A stretch of DNA of 64,000 nt from Hermodice carunculata (Eukaryota > Annelida > Polychaeta > Eunicida > Amphinomidae). The stretch lies in NCBI GenBank assembly GCA_964020975.1, contig OZ026620.1:79492579-79556578 (forward strand). Direction: 5' to 3'. Made by a program: the position numbers and the translations under genes. The notes under the pieces are model-generated. The model had not been told where the DNA came from and made no database searches. It was given only the letters and a program-made list of their open reading frames with translations. Positions 37,089-50,400 of this stretch are shown here, piece by piece (the stretch's first letter is position 1; each line of letters begins with the position of its first letter).

Positions 37089-39170
37089 AATGGATAAAGA
37101 GTTATTGACTTTATGTACCATAAAAATAAATACACAGTGGCCTCTGAAGGAATGCCCACAAGGCTGTACATACAGTACACAAACCCATTCTGAGTGAATC
37201 TTTTTACTTTTTCCAACACCTCAGCTGTAATTTTAATGAAACACGCGTCCGAAAGGTTTTATTCATTGATTAGTTGGGAGGGAGGATAAATAAGCCAAGT
37301 CACAATCTCAGCCCAGTTTGGTAACAGGCCGATTTAGGTCAGGGGTCATTGAACACAGGGAGTGACCTGTAATATCCTACTGTGCATGTGACCATATCAA
37401 TCCGTTTCTAGTATGTGGGAGTAAAGCTCTCCCCCTACTTTTTGAGCGAAGTGGATCAATGTATTATGCATTGTTCTTAACTTTCATCTTGCAAGGCCAC
37501 GTTTTATCATGTTTTGCATGGTAACGCAACAGAACTGCACATGTCGCTATAATGTTGATTATTCAAGACAACAGGGACATCATGTGAAAACAACACAGTC
37601 TTATCCAAGTAAATATTTTGTTGCCACCCTTGGTGTTCTGTCACATTGACCTGGGCAACAAATGAAGATTTTATGGTAAGGTACTTTAGGTAACCATAAT
37701 CAAATACCTTTTTGCATATCACTATCCTTGACCAGCGTTACGTGAATATTCGGACATTTTAGAGCCTGTTGATGACAAGAAACACTGTCAAAGTTTTTAG
37801 TAAGCAAATTCTTGCCAGGGTTTCTCTCTAGATTTAAGTTTGACAATTACTATATATTAAAGTGAGAGACAGTTCCATCTGGTAAACCAGGATCTCAATA
37901 TAGAAGTCTTGCTGAGCATGCTCCACTGAGATGCTGATTTGGCTGATTACATGTATTTCTGAAATACCAAGATTTATGCTGTAAAGCGTATGTCTAAAAT
38001 GGGGGTATTTTTGGATCATAACATAGTTCCTGATGCAAAGACACAGAAGTAAGGGGCCCATAAAATATACGACAAGTGACAACTGGGTGTATTTTTGCTC
38101 TTTAGCATTAGTTTGAAACTTTGTAATCTTGGTGAACAAATTAAATCTAGACAACATCAGCCTGGGAAACTGAAGGTTTGGAGAATCTAAAATTTGCTTT
38201 TATGGCCTCGTACGGTATTGGAAATAGAGAAAAATGTCCTCATGTCTGCAAGGCAGCATAATGATCAGGTGGCATTGTCAACTATTACATAAAGTTAGAG
38301 AAGTCTTCTGTCAAAACAGTTGTAACTAGGTAAATTAATTCCTTTGGTGCCTGCTTCAGAAGGTGTGGACACTCCGCCACAGCTATCTGTATCCATGTTT
38401 GTACATTTGCATGTGGTCACTTATGACTGGATTCTGTTTTGGTGCCTGACAAGTGTGCAAAGTGCTGACAAAAATGATATTATATGTTATTGAGGTGATG
38501 CATTCATCAAATAATAAACACTTGATTTGACCAATTTTGAGTTTGAGTTCAATATTGTGTGCTGTTTTCATACTGCTGTATATTCCTAATTTTTAACCAT
38601 TTTTCCCATTCGGGCACTTATCAGTAAAAGCACCTTTTCTATTGATTACTACAGTGTACTATCATAAATATTCCCAATTTTTCCCAAGTAAACCCAGTTC
38701 GGGAATAGTCCACTCTGGAAAATTTGGAGCTAATTGAATGTGGAATTAAAACCTGCATAAAATCAGGAAAACAAAACTTGTGAAATTCTGATTGGGAGTG
38801 GATTCGGGAAATTTTGTGCGCGGGAACATATATGACTATACAGTATGCAAGTCGATGCTAATTCACATTTTTGACTTCTTCTCTGAAACCATCCAGATTG
38901 ACTTCAAACTTGGTGTTAATGGACCTTGGATGGGTCCCTACCAGGTTTGTTCTTGTATGGTCATGCTTCAGGGAATTTTTTTTTTTTTGCAAATCTCAAA
39001 AAATCTCCAAAAGTGCTCACCCAATTGCTTTGATATCTCACAGGAACACTCCTGGGGACTCCTAGTTCTTAAACCCTTACTAGCCTGGGGGGGGGGGGGG
39101 GGGGGGCTGGAAATATCTGGTGCACTTTTATAGTCACACACCTTACTGCCAGATTTTTCCAGTGTTTTTA
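37089..39170. other. intergenic DNA: no gene recognised
   Basis: Between the NCBP3 end and the tRNase Z gene. A block near 38600-39110 shares 'tcagtaaa.gcacctttcc' and 'attcacattt' phrases with about 40140-40260, indicating an old dispersed repeat. No coding motif. Confidence 0.45.
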
Positions 39171-39357
39171 CAGTGAAAACTCGTTATAATGACACCATCT
39201 GTGCCCTGAGAAATGTGTCGGATAACTGAATATGTCGGATAAGAGAGTCAAATAACAGAGTCAAATAACAATGAAAATAAACCTTTTCCCATGCAAATTT
39301 GTCTCATTATATTGAATATGTCGGATATCTGAGTGTCGTTATAATGAGGTTTCACTG
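39171..39357. mobile_element. MITE family B copy, TA-flanked
   Basis: Starts CAGTGAAAACTCGTTATAAT and ends TTATAATGAGGTTTCACTG, TA on both sides. Confidence 0.87.
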
Positions 39358-40264
39358 TATATTGACTAGAACAGGCCCTTTGGTTTCCCAAAAATGAAAG
39401 TATGTAGCGTATATGTGTACACAAACCTACCAGCTGGGCGTCAGATGATTACGCGACTAAACATATGAATATACATACACATACAGGGCAATTCTGCAGT
39501 TGTTCAAATTTGTCATTATGGGTAAATCTACGCATATTATAACTTTAGTAGACCAGTTTGGTAAATACATTAAAAATATATATTCAAAGGGGCATTATCA
39601 ATGCAGTGCAATAGTTTTTTGTGACATTTACCATGGGCCGCTATTGGCTGGAGTGGATTTTATTCATGACTGGTCACATGATCTGTTGTTGTCTGTACTG
39701 AAGAGGTTACAAGGTCAGGGAAACCATGTGTGAGGAATGCAGAAAGTTGAAATATTGAACATTGTACACAATGACTAGGAGAGGCCCACAATGCCTTGAA
39801 AATACACAAAATGTTTACTAACATTATTCCTGGCAGCAAGGAAGTTAAAATTAAACTGTATTACTGAATTTTCAAAAACATGTTCCCCCCCCCCTATTTT
39901 CTCTTGGCATGTGGGACTATCCTGGGTTTGGTGGTTAAGGGATTAATGTGTTCACCAGCTGGAGTGGCAATTTTTTTACAAATTTTTTGTGTTTTTGCTA
40001 TTTTTGACTTCGTCCCCATAACTGTCACTCCGATTAAGGTGAAACTTTGTGGATATGTTCTTTGTGAGAGAGTCAAAGGTCTTCAGGTGGCACTGCTTTG
40101 GATACCTATTTTTTAATGATATTTTTTTTTTTTTTTCAATTCGGGTACTTCTCAGTAAATGCACCTTTCCTGTTGATTATGATGCAAGTCATTGGGCATT
40201 CTAATGCTAATTCACATTTTCGATTTGTTCTCCAAAATCATCTTGTCTAATTCATTTATTTTAT

Positions 40265-41370
40265 GAGAAATGGAACTTTGTATCTTTCAAGACATTTTAA
40301 CTCCTAGTTTCAGTCAAATTATAGGTGGTGCCACTAGTATAAAAAATAATCAAGACTTTGACCTCTTCTACAATCCTGCTACATTTCATGAAGATCCATC
40401 TAAAATTAAGGATGCTGGACTGGTCACAAGATTTTCACATTTTGACCTGTATATTACATAATACTATAGGTGGTGTCACCAACATTGCATGATGCGAATG
40501 AAGGTTTTCATACACTTTGTAAGTTCTAAACGTTATATGGGCCTAACTAAAAAAATATAGGGTGCAGATCATTCACAACGACCCCGATATTCAAACTGGC
40601 CATTTGATCTTGACCCTTCAACTCAGATTAAAAAATTGTAAATATGTGCCCCACATCCAGCTTGCATACATGGTCTGTTTGCTCAAATCAGAACTTTTTG
40701 AGTTATTTGAAGAAAAACATAAAATTTGGACAACTGCCAAACTCCATAAATACTGGGTCATTGTGACCCAAAAAGTAGGTCACCAAGTACAGTTTTAAAT
40801 ACAACGTAATCAAGTGCAATTTTGATCTGGCGGCCGCATTTTCTTTGCCATTGATGTCCAAGCTACACCCTGCCATTACAAAATCACTTCTTTCAACTTT
40901 AAAGGCATAGTGACCTCATTAAATGTAGGTCAAGGTCATATATCCTATAAATTTGGCAAGCCTAATCCAATTACTTTTGTAGATGTGAAATTTTATATCT
41001 TAAAACCATTTGGGCTCACAATTTCCATCAAATATTTAGTGGCACCACTAGCATCATCAGCAGCTTAGACTTTAACCCCCCCCCCCCCCAATCCCACCAC
41101 ATTTCGTGAAGAGCTATTAAAATTAAAGATGCTGGTGCAAGATTTTCAAATTTTGACCCATATATTACATAATACATTTGGTGATGCCACCAATCGAAAG
41201 GGATCTAGATTTTCATACACCCTTTAAGTCCTGAAAGTTATTTTACTGCATTAACTTGAAAACTGTGGATGGTGTTGCGCTTACAAGCAAAAGTTTATAT
41301 GAACGGACGGGCAGACATGAGCCGTCTCTTAAGTTCTGCAAACTTAGGTCAGCAAAGCTAAAAATTAAAA
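40265..41370. repeat. inverted, rearranged copies of the GGGCCTCTTGT/TTTAGCTC element
   Basis: Two partial, mutually similar halves ('ttataggtggtgccactagt', 'acattttgacc.gtatattac') run in inverse orientation to 29697-30566. They end at a hairpin terminus 'aaagctaaaaa' near 41361. Confidence 0.55.
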
Positions 41371-41689
41371 ATAGTCTGGTGTTATAGATTTTCAATGAAT
41401 CCTTCCGAAATCACCACTGGCACCATGTGTTGGTGAATGAGAAATAAAAATAATTATTTGTTGAAATGTATGATTAAACTTTTTGTTTCATGCTATTTTA
41501 GGTACTATACCAGTGACGTTTGAACCATGTGAAATTCATCATTGCACTGGACAGTCCATTATGCCACAATTACTTTTTACATCACGATGCTTAGCACCTC
41601 AATATTAATATAACCCCTGAAAATAAAGTTGCATGCAGAGCCTCCCAATTAAATTGCTAGCTTCTGTGTTTCAGTTTTGTTGGCCTGTC

Positions 41690-42060
41690 TCAAGTGTATA
41701 TTAGTACCAAATTTGTGAAGAATCCGTTCAAGCATTTTGAAGATATTGCAGTAAGAAAGTCAAATTGACTAAATAGGTCACCAAATCTAATCAGCCAATC
41801 TTTGTCTTATAATGCCTCTCTGTACCAAATTTGAAAAAAGTCACTCCATATACTATGAAGATATTGCGGTAACAGGTTATGAAAAAGCAGATCATTGTGT
41901 CCCATAAATAGGTCACCGCTACATGAAACTATAATCAGCTGATCTTTGTTCAATGATGCACCTCTGTAACTAATTTCAAGAAAAAAAATATGCCCTTTGA
42001 ACATGTTGGAAGATACTATCATAATAATGGTAACTAAGGTCAACTGGTGTCACAGACATA
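41690..42060. repeat. ~130-bp degenerate tandem repeat
   Basis: About three units with 'gaagatattgc.gtaa', 'aaataggtcacc' and 'atcagc.gatctttgt' phrases. Confidence 0.6.
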
Positions 42061-42090
42061 AACACATACATAGACAAAATACCTGAGTAG

Positions 42091-42218
42091 TTAATCTGTT
42101 AAACTAAATCCCGATTAGTTTGCCTGCCTGTGCACCTGATCACCCAAGCATGAAGGGCCCGGGTCATCAGGTGCGCAGGCAGGCAAACAACAAGGGGAGT
42201 TTGGTTTAGACAGATTAA
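42091..42218. mobile_element. 128-bp hairpin MITE
   Basis: Ends TTAATCTGTTAAACTAAA and TTTGGTTTAGACAGATTAA pair, followed by arms 'gtttgcctgcctgtgcacct' and 'aggtgcgcaggcaggcaaac'. The element is almost fully palindromic. Confidence 0.85.
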
Positions 42219-43059
42219 TGATGAGCGTTATTTTGTATTTATCCCCTAGGGTCCATTAAAGGAAAAAAGACAATTTATATCACTTTTACCATTTTATTTC
42301 ACTACACTGTGTCGGACTTGGCCACAGTCATGATGCATGGTGGCGGACTTCGTTGGAGTCTTTAGTGCCGATGAAAAAATTAGTTGACCTTTGACCCATA
42401 GTCAGACCAAATATGGAATTGATTCCTGCCATATTTGGAAAGCCATGTCCATGATTTTACAAATATGGTGAAAAGTAGTCCCATCCATTGGATATGGCCA
42501 ACAATATCACATGGGCCATATCCAATGGGTTTTCAATGTAATATGCTAAACATAAAGTAGGGGATAAAACCCAAAAACATAATGCCTTCTCCCATTACTT
42601 GGTGAGGCATAACAAAACAAAGATCATTAAAAATAAACAAACTAACATAGTGCCGATCTGATAAACAAACTAGTACACATCCACTCAAGTCTGACAGAAT
42701 CTACCCAGCTGTTTTGGGACGTCAAAATGTAAATTATATGAATGAACCACAATATCAACAGATTGACAGACCATCCCATGATATATGCACTTCAGCCGAC
42801 ACATAAGTCAAAAAAAGTATATAATTGGAGTGTCACCTCTTGAACAAACTTGGCAGCGACCCACCCAGAGTGAATGTACATGTATATTCCCACCAACAGA
42901 TCAAGTCCATTGTGTGATGAGGACGTAACTCGCAGTTTTTGATAAGTTTACAAATTAAGTGTGAATTGCAAAAAGATTGATACCCAATCCGACACACAAG
43001 TCACCTGAGCTGTAAAGACAGAATAAAATCATCATATTGGGTAGCATGGTTCTAAATGT
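42219..43059. other. intergenic DNA: nothing recognised
   Basis: No gene or bounded repeat seen. Confidence 0.4.
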
Positions 43060-43065
43060 TTTATT
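43060..43065 (-). promoter_or_regulatory. possible poly-A signal of the tRNase Z gene
   Basis: TTTATT on the plus strand is AATAAA on the minus strand. It would give a 3'UTR of about 1 kb. Position only; no other support. Confidence 0.3.
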
Positions 43066-44095
43066 GGGGTCCCTATAGTCACCTGGGGCAGTTTTGCTCC
43101 CGACCTTTCAACTACAGAACTATATAAATCTACATGTAACTCTGATCAGCAATGACCTGTACACATGCTGTGGCAAGGCACTCCAGTCTTCTACAAGTTT
43201 TGACCCTCCAGTCTTCCGTTCAAACTTGAAGTTGTACCCCATGTACATGTGTACCCAAAGGTACATGCTGCCCTGCAGCATGAAGCGTCACCTTGACAAC
43301 AGCAATTAACATGTATATCTCAATGTGCATTCTCCCTCGTAGCATGATGTGTCCCCATCACAGTGACCATTGTTGGACGCTTGCACTACAATTTATGATA
43401 TTAAATCAAATGTTTGCGCTGATCTTTTCCTTGGTGCTGAATAAATAAATGTTTTGATGAAGCTGAACGAAATATCTTTGGGTGCAAATAAATAAAAGCT
43501 GCTTGTAATAAGAATATACTAATATTGCTAAACATGAATGACTAAGCAGGTCTGCTGCAGATCACTGCTGCCCATTTGCCCTTCACCCAGAGCATACAGC
43601 TTCCATACATGCTACAACACACCCTTGTGACTTGTCTTCAGCCAATGTGCCACCCCACAATGGGATCATGCGAGTTGTCTCTGGTCAATGTGTCACCACA
43701 TTGTGGGGTCATATGGCTGGTCTCTGACAGTGGCAGTCCGGTGTTTCAGCTGTGTTCTTTGAACTATAATCTCCCATAAAAATGAAGAAGGAAGTGTATA
43801 TATGTATGTACACAATGAAAATGTACTGCAGATGTGACTTGTTACAATCCAATGATACGAGAACAAGACATACAGTAGTCATACAGGTACATGGACCCAT
43901 GTGTGTTGGACCATGTTCCTGTTAGTCAGATAAGACCAATACCTGAGGATAATCTGGCTGTCTGCATCAGCAGACAAAGTTAACTTAATTCCCATCAATC
44001 ATTTCCCATTTCCCATACTGATATCAGATGTGGCCAGCAACTGAATGAAGAAGGGGGTTATTGTTTCCCTGGAGCCCCCTGGTGGGCTGTAGATA

Positions 44096-44424
44096 TCATC
44101 CCATCATCTCCTTCAGCAGGGTGCTTATGTGTACCTTGTTATGCAGTGCATCTGGCAGCATGGCATACACCCGGTCCTTGATGTACCCCACTGAGTATTT
44201 ATCTGAGAAATGAACCAGCAATATATTCTCTACATTCTCAAACAGCCCGGCATTGTCCACCATTTCCTGAAGGTGGGTGTGGCCACGCTGCTGCGCTTTC
44301 TCCACACTGGTCTGACCATTTTTATTGATGTCATTGTCAATGTATGTTGCTTCTGTGATCAGTAGTTTCACCTTCAGCAGATCCGGGTTGAAGGCCGAGT
44401 GGTAGATCTCAAAAGTGGTGTCCC
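44096..44424 (-). CDS. tRNase Z coding exon 4 (last, with stop)
   Basis: Acceptor ttccag, encodes GDTTFEIYHSAFNPDLLKVK through GHTH and HFSDKY to KEMMG, with TGA at 44098-44096. Confidence 0.92.
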
Positions 44425-47400
44425 CTGGAAAAAAAGGCAACAGGAAAGTAAGTTATCAAACTAAAAGACAAGGATAAAAGTCAGTGACATTGCAAACATT
44501 ACGAAATTAACTGTCTTACCTGCACTGTACAGTCTGCTGCTTGGGTGAAGCTATCCATTTAGCCAAAAAAACTTGTGGCTAAAAATGTATGATTTAGCCA
44601 ACGACATTGTGTAAACATTTGCCAAATGGCTAAGGATACTTCATAATTTATTCAATGTTTCATGACTGTACAAATATACCGGTATTCATTGTATTTTACT
44701 TAACTACTTGTATTCAGGTTTTTTTAACATTATTTCAAAATTTTCAATTTTGTTTATGGTTTTGCCTAACATACTGTATTGTTCATTTGGCTTTAAAGAG
44801 GTTTATGTTACTTTAGCCATGAAGCTATAATAGTCTATATCTGGGTTAGTTTTAAATTTTCCTAAAGGTGGTGCTGCCCATCCTGTTCATGGTTGACTGC
44901 CAGCATCTTGTGGTCACTTTCCATGACCCTCACTTTTTCTCCATACATTAACATAAAGGTGAAGTAGCAGATACAAATTTAACCTCTCTATATGTTGCCA
45001 AATAAACATTTAACTTTAATTTTATCAAACCTGGTGTATTTGAAAGATAATATGTACTTCAGGTAGATTATATTAGATGGTGCGTTGATTCAAACGCCAG
45101 CCAACGTTACGCACACTCCAAAAGGCGTAACACCACAACGTAACAATAGGTCACTAAGGCCAGTTACGTTAGGGTATAAATACCGGTGTCTGTGTCCGTT
45201 ACAACCAGTCTCTGAAGAGTCCGTTTTAAGGACGAAACCGGTCAGACTGTCATACCTGATTAAACCAGTGTACATTCAATATATTTAGGCCTCTACATAG
45301 TTATAGAGCAAACTTATTTGTAAACCGGCACATTCGCCTCCTTGGCACTTGCCGAGTCTTTTATGCTAGATTATATTAGAAGGTCCAAAAATCGTTCTCA
45401 AATACAGGGTGAAACTTTCAGGTTTACTGTAATGTAATGGGCTTTGCTGACCCATCTGACCTCAAATGGCATGGGTTGCTAGGTGTCACGAACATGCATC
45501 ATGGGAATAAAAGGCTGTGTGTCAAGAAATTAAACCAACCCAGATCACCCCTATTGGGTGGCTACAATTGTGGAATTGCCAGTGCCAGCCCAGGTGTGGC
45601 GCAGCCTGTAAGTGTGCAGCTATATTATTTATCTCCTTTCATACTGAAGATGCAACATTCAATATGTGGGCCAAGTTTCCAAAAAAAAAATGTTACCAAA
45701 TCGAAAAACATAAATCCAATATTAACAATAAGGACACCTCCATAGCAATACACTAGAATCTTTCACATCATGTCAACGATCACTCTGTCACAGGTAATCC
45801 AGGTACTATTTCACATCCATACAATGAGCTGTAAAAAGCATACATGTGTATTAGTGAACTACACACAACATCACCCCAGGCCCCCAAAAGTGTTAAATCA
45901 ATGCGACAGAAGAACAACACAGAAGTGTCCACTTCCCACATGCTGGTTCCTCTGACGTGTTGCAGTGTAACTGAGGTGTATGATCAGTTTAATACTGGTG
46001 TAACTTCAGTGTGAACCAAATGTGCAAACTAGACAAACAGGGTGCCAAAAGTGACATACACTTCAGATGCAGTGTATACTTCATAGGGAATATAGGGAAA
46101 GGTAATGTGCACTGCCTGGAAGTGTAAATTTCTATAATGCAGTGTGGCAGAAGTGTAAACTTAATATGGCTCAGAGATGCACTGCCTGGAAATTTAGAAG
46201 TGTGATCAATGTATTAAAGTGTGAGTACACTGCTCAGAAGTACTAACATGCATTTCACACTTTAACACTCTACACTTGTGGTGGAGTACACTAATTACCT
46301 ACACTTCTGCTGAACTGTAAAAGTATATGATGTCAGGTCTACACACTGCTTAAAGGTGTATATTTGCACACTGCATCAAGAGATCACATGTACACTTGTT
46401 TGGCAGTGTAATGTAACACTTTAAAGTATTTCTTCACACTTTTCATGAAGTGTTTTAAGCTGCAACTGACCTAGACATCATGATAGAAATTTAAATATTC
46501 TGAATGGCTCATACATCTATATGGTAACAAAATATGCTGGCCAAAATGTCACACTTGGCAAGATTGAACATGTTAAAAATTACAGTGCATCAATTAAACA
46601 TCTCTTTTTAATACTGACCTGTGTAGGCAAGTTCTGGCTGCGTAGTGATGTCATGTACCTCAACACCTTTCTTAATGAGAGCCCCAATCTCAGCACCAGG
46701 CATGCCCACAAACTCTGCCTTGAGTTTGCGGTGTTTCTGGTATACAAGGTAGCCCTGACTTGGCACCCGGTGCACTGTGGGGAACACCTGAACCTCAACA
46801 CCTTGAGGCAGCTGAAACATGCATGCACATAGGATTCATCTGAAAATATTGTCTCATTAATACACTGGTCTGACCTGCTGCATTTCTCTACATGTAGATA
46901 GGTCTAAAGTTTCATACATGTACAATGCCAATATGTCTCACAGACTCCTGTACATTCAACTACTATACAAGTCCATGACCCCATAATGATTATATCCTAA
47001 TGCACTTTGAACTAACCTGCATTTGGTTTAAACATATTTTATGAAAGAACAATTGTCCAACAGGTTCACCAGCCTGCATGTATTTATCAGGGCCACTTGT
47101 ACAACCTGCATTTATGAAGCCAGTCCTTCAAAAATCTAGTTTTAAATATTACACACTCTTTATTAGATTTTTAAAAGGCCGTTAAAAGTTAACACCACTT
47201 AACAAAAAGCACAAAGATGGAGTATTTCCATCCATGAAAGTATTCAATAATTATAACATTCCTAGAGTATACATGTATTGTGTGTGCATCTGACAAATCT
47301 AGGTTCCTTCTTTCATAAATTTGACTTAAGTGGCACCATCAGTGGTATGGTAGAAGCACTGGGGAGCATGGACTAGAAAGTGGAAATACCAGCATTCAAA

Positions 47401-50400
47401 CATGGCAAACTATAGACGACCCAGCAGACTGAAATACATGTGATTTTACCCAAAATTTTGCTGGAAATAAACATGACAAACTTGCAATAACATCAATGAC
47501 ACAAAATTGATAAAAAAAATTATTCTAGCAATGATTTTTTTTTTTCGCAGGTCTAGACGGCAAGCACTTAACAAATTTTACAGTTTTGAAACTTTGTTAA
47601 TCAATTTATGGGTCTCAGGGCTACAGACCCCTGTTATCTTTGAGCCCTGCTTACAGCTAGGGCTTGACATTGGGGAGTTTTGTTACATGTTCTTGTCTCA
47701 CAGTACGTCTTGCCTAAAATTTGGACAAGTAGTGGGTTAAATCTCTATTAAGCCCAAAAGTTTTACTTCTGTGGCAAAATTTAGTTGTTCCAGACAATGG
47801 AGTTTGCCTTATTGTCAAGACAAGATGGCTGAACTTATATTACTCCAGTCTGTGTCAATTCTTTTTACTACACTGCCCAGACTGACCTTTACAGTGTCTC
47901 CTGGCCCCACAGGTCTCACATCCATGTGGTACAAGACATCAGAGGACTCATGCATTCTTCCAAACCCATGGGCCACCTGTTTAATATGGTCCACCAGGTG
48001 TTCTGGCACATAGTAGGTGGCTGACTTTAAGCCCACCAGGCGGCGCTTCATCACATGTTGGAACAGTCCCGATACATGATCCATGTGACCATGGCTGAAA
48101 TGAAGCAAACGATACGTGTATGATGCACTGATCTCATAAAAGCATTTAGAACTAGGATCCAGTTTTATTAAATATGTGAGGGTCTAAAGTTGGACTTGAG
48201 ATTTTTGAAGAAGTTGCTATGGGGTGTTGTCACCTTGCAGTGTGTGGGTGCAGGCCAGTTGTTTGCACTGTTTGATCATGCAACACTGTGATTTTTTTAA
48301 AGTAGGCCCCAAAACAGAACAATTTTTTTTTTTTTAAATCTAAAAATCAATGGACTGGGACCTTTTGAACAAACTTGGTAGAGACATACCTAAGATACGT
48401 TCCCAGCAAGTTTAAAGTAAATCTGGCTGACAGTTTTGGAGAAGAAGTCGAAAATGTGAATTGTGGACGTACGACTCTAGTATGATACACGTATGTAGAA
48501 AAACATGGACGGAGGACCACCCAGAAAGCTCAGCTGACTGACAAGTCAGCTGAGCTAAAAAAAGTGACACCTGTTTTCATTTTTAGGTGTGCATATTTAC
48601 AAAATATTTCCAATTTTTTTTTTTTTCAAATTGAGCTATAAATGAAAGGCTAGAAGTGACTTTAAGACATTATTGTTATATGAACATCAAAACTCTACTC
48701 ATAGCTGACAGCACAAAGTACTCAATTTTCATCTCATCAGCTTTCAGAAAATATATACTTTGCAGTTCTTTTCATGTTGATTCTATGCATACTCATGTAA
48801 TTTTTGAACTTGTGTCATTAATGTGTCATATGTCCTCTTGTGAGATTTTTGATCTAGCATGTATTTCTGTTACTACATGTATGTTCAGGTTATGGTTTAT
48901 TGTTCTTAACTTGGCCCAGACAGTGCTGTGTTGGCGTATTTTTGATACCACATTGGTACTTATCATATAACATGCGGTCTATTGTTATCTGTTTTCAGTT
49001 TATTGTGCCAGACTGTCCTCAATTTTATGAACTAACTTTACTAAGTTTTCAAGATTCACTTTTAGATTTTTTTTTGTTCATTATTATTCTTATTTTTTGG
49101 AGTAGGAGGCATTTGTTTCCTCAAGATCTCTTCTTGGGTTGAACGTTTTTGTCACCATGAAATGTCACATTAATTAGTGTTCAAACCCAATTTTTACCCC
49201 ACAGGGTGCCGGGTGTCCTGTCCCATAAATGTGACTTCCTTAGATCAGGACAATACTCTACATGATTTTTGTGTACATGCTACAAAAACGGAGAACCAGA
49301 CAGGAACTCATCTTGAGGTGTGTTGGTTATACCCATCTAGGACTTCATGATCCCGTTCAGTAGTTGTCGGTAATCATGGCAATGATTTGATAGACATGCT
49401 CAGATGACTAGAGCTATACAACCCTGATGAGCAAGAAAAGTAGGCGTATCTTTCTCTTTGGGACAAGAACAAGACCTCAACTCAGCATCCTGCTGGGAGT
49501 AACCAGTCTTATCTGATTAATTACCATGTGCACACAGCAGGCAGCACATCCCAGTCTGCAACTCAACTTTGGGTTTGCCTTGAAACCCCCAGTGAAAAGT
49601 AACTATTGTTAATAAGGGACTGAAACCATCATGCATACATGAACATTGGCGTAAGGACGTATTTGAAGCTTGGGGGGCCATGTGAGCATGAAAGTCTGCC
49701 AACACAATTGATATTTTCCTTAATGTTGAAGTTTGGTAGAGTTAATGCAAATCCTTAGCAGAAAACAAGTTGAGGCTTCAACAAGTTTTAAAAATTTTGA
49801 AAAGTCTATTAGGTTACAGACCACAGTTGTGATTGGCTGGTTGCGCATCCTAATGGAGATAGTCAGTAATGGTGAAAACACTGTGTTTTCAGCATGCTGT
49901 AGCTTCTGTTTAAATGTAGTTAGCTGAGTCTGGTTTGCTGCATCACCCAGTTGCTTCATTGGTGGTCATACAGGTGTACTGTCTACCAGGCCAGGTGGGA
50001 ACTTTGTGGTGGGAAAGGACAATGATGTGACCGCTGCAAGAGCACAGTTCATACACCTGTATACAGCTGACATCCAGGTGTTGTTGTCAATTATCTCCAA
50101 ATCTGGCAAATAACGAGCTGGGCTTTATATGACAACAATAGTCAATACATTCATGTTATTCAGATTCTGACATTTTTATCTGTTATTTTAGTGTTAAATG
50201 CCGTTCACGAAATTTTAAAAATACCAAAACGCTGATTTTCAGACTGAAAAATGATAAGGTGAAAAACAGAAGGATTTATAACTGTGGTCCGTGACAGAGG
50301 GTCCAGAAACCATCATGATTACCTGACGAACACATGCTGACATTTGACAGCTTGTCTCGTGGAGTACCCCATGTCAAACGCCACAGTCACTCCATTTTTA

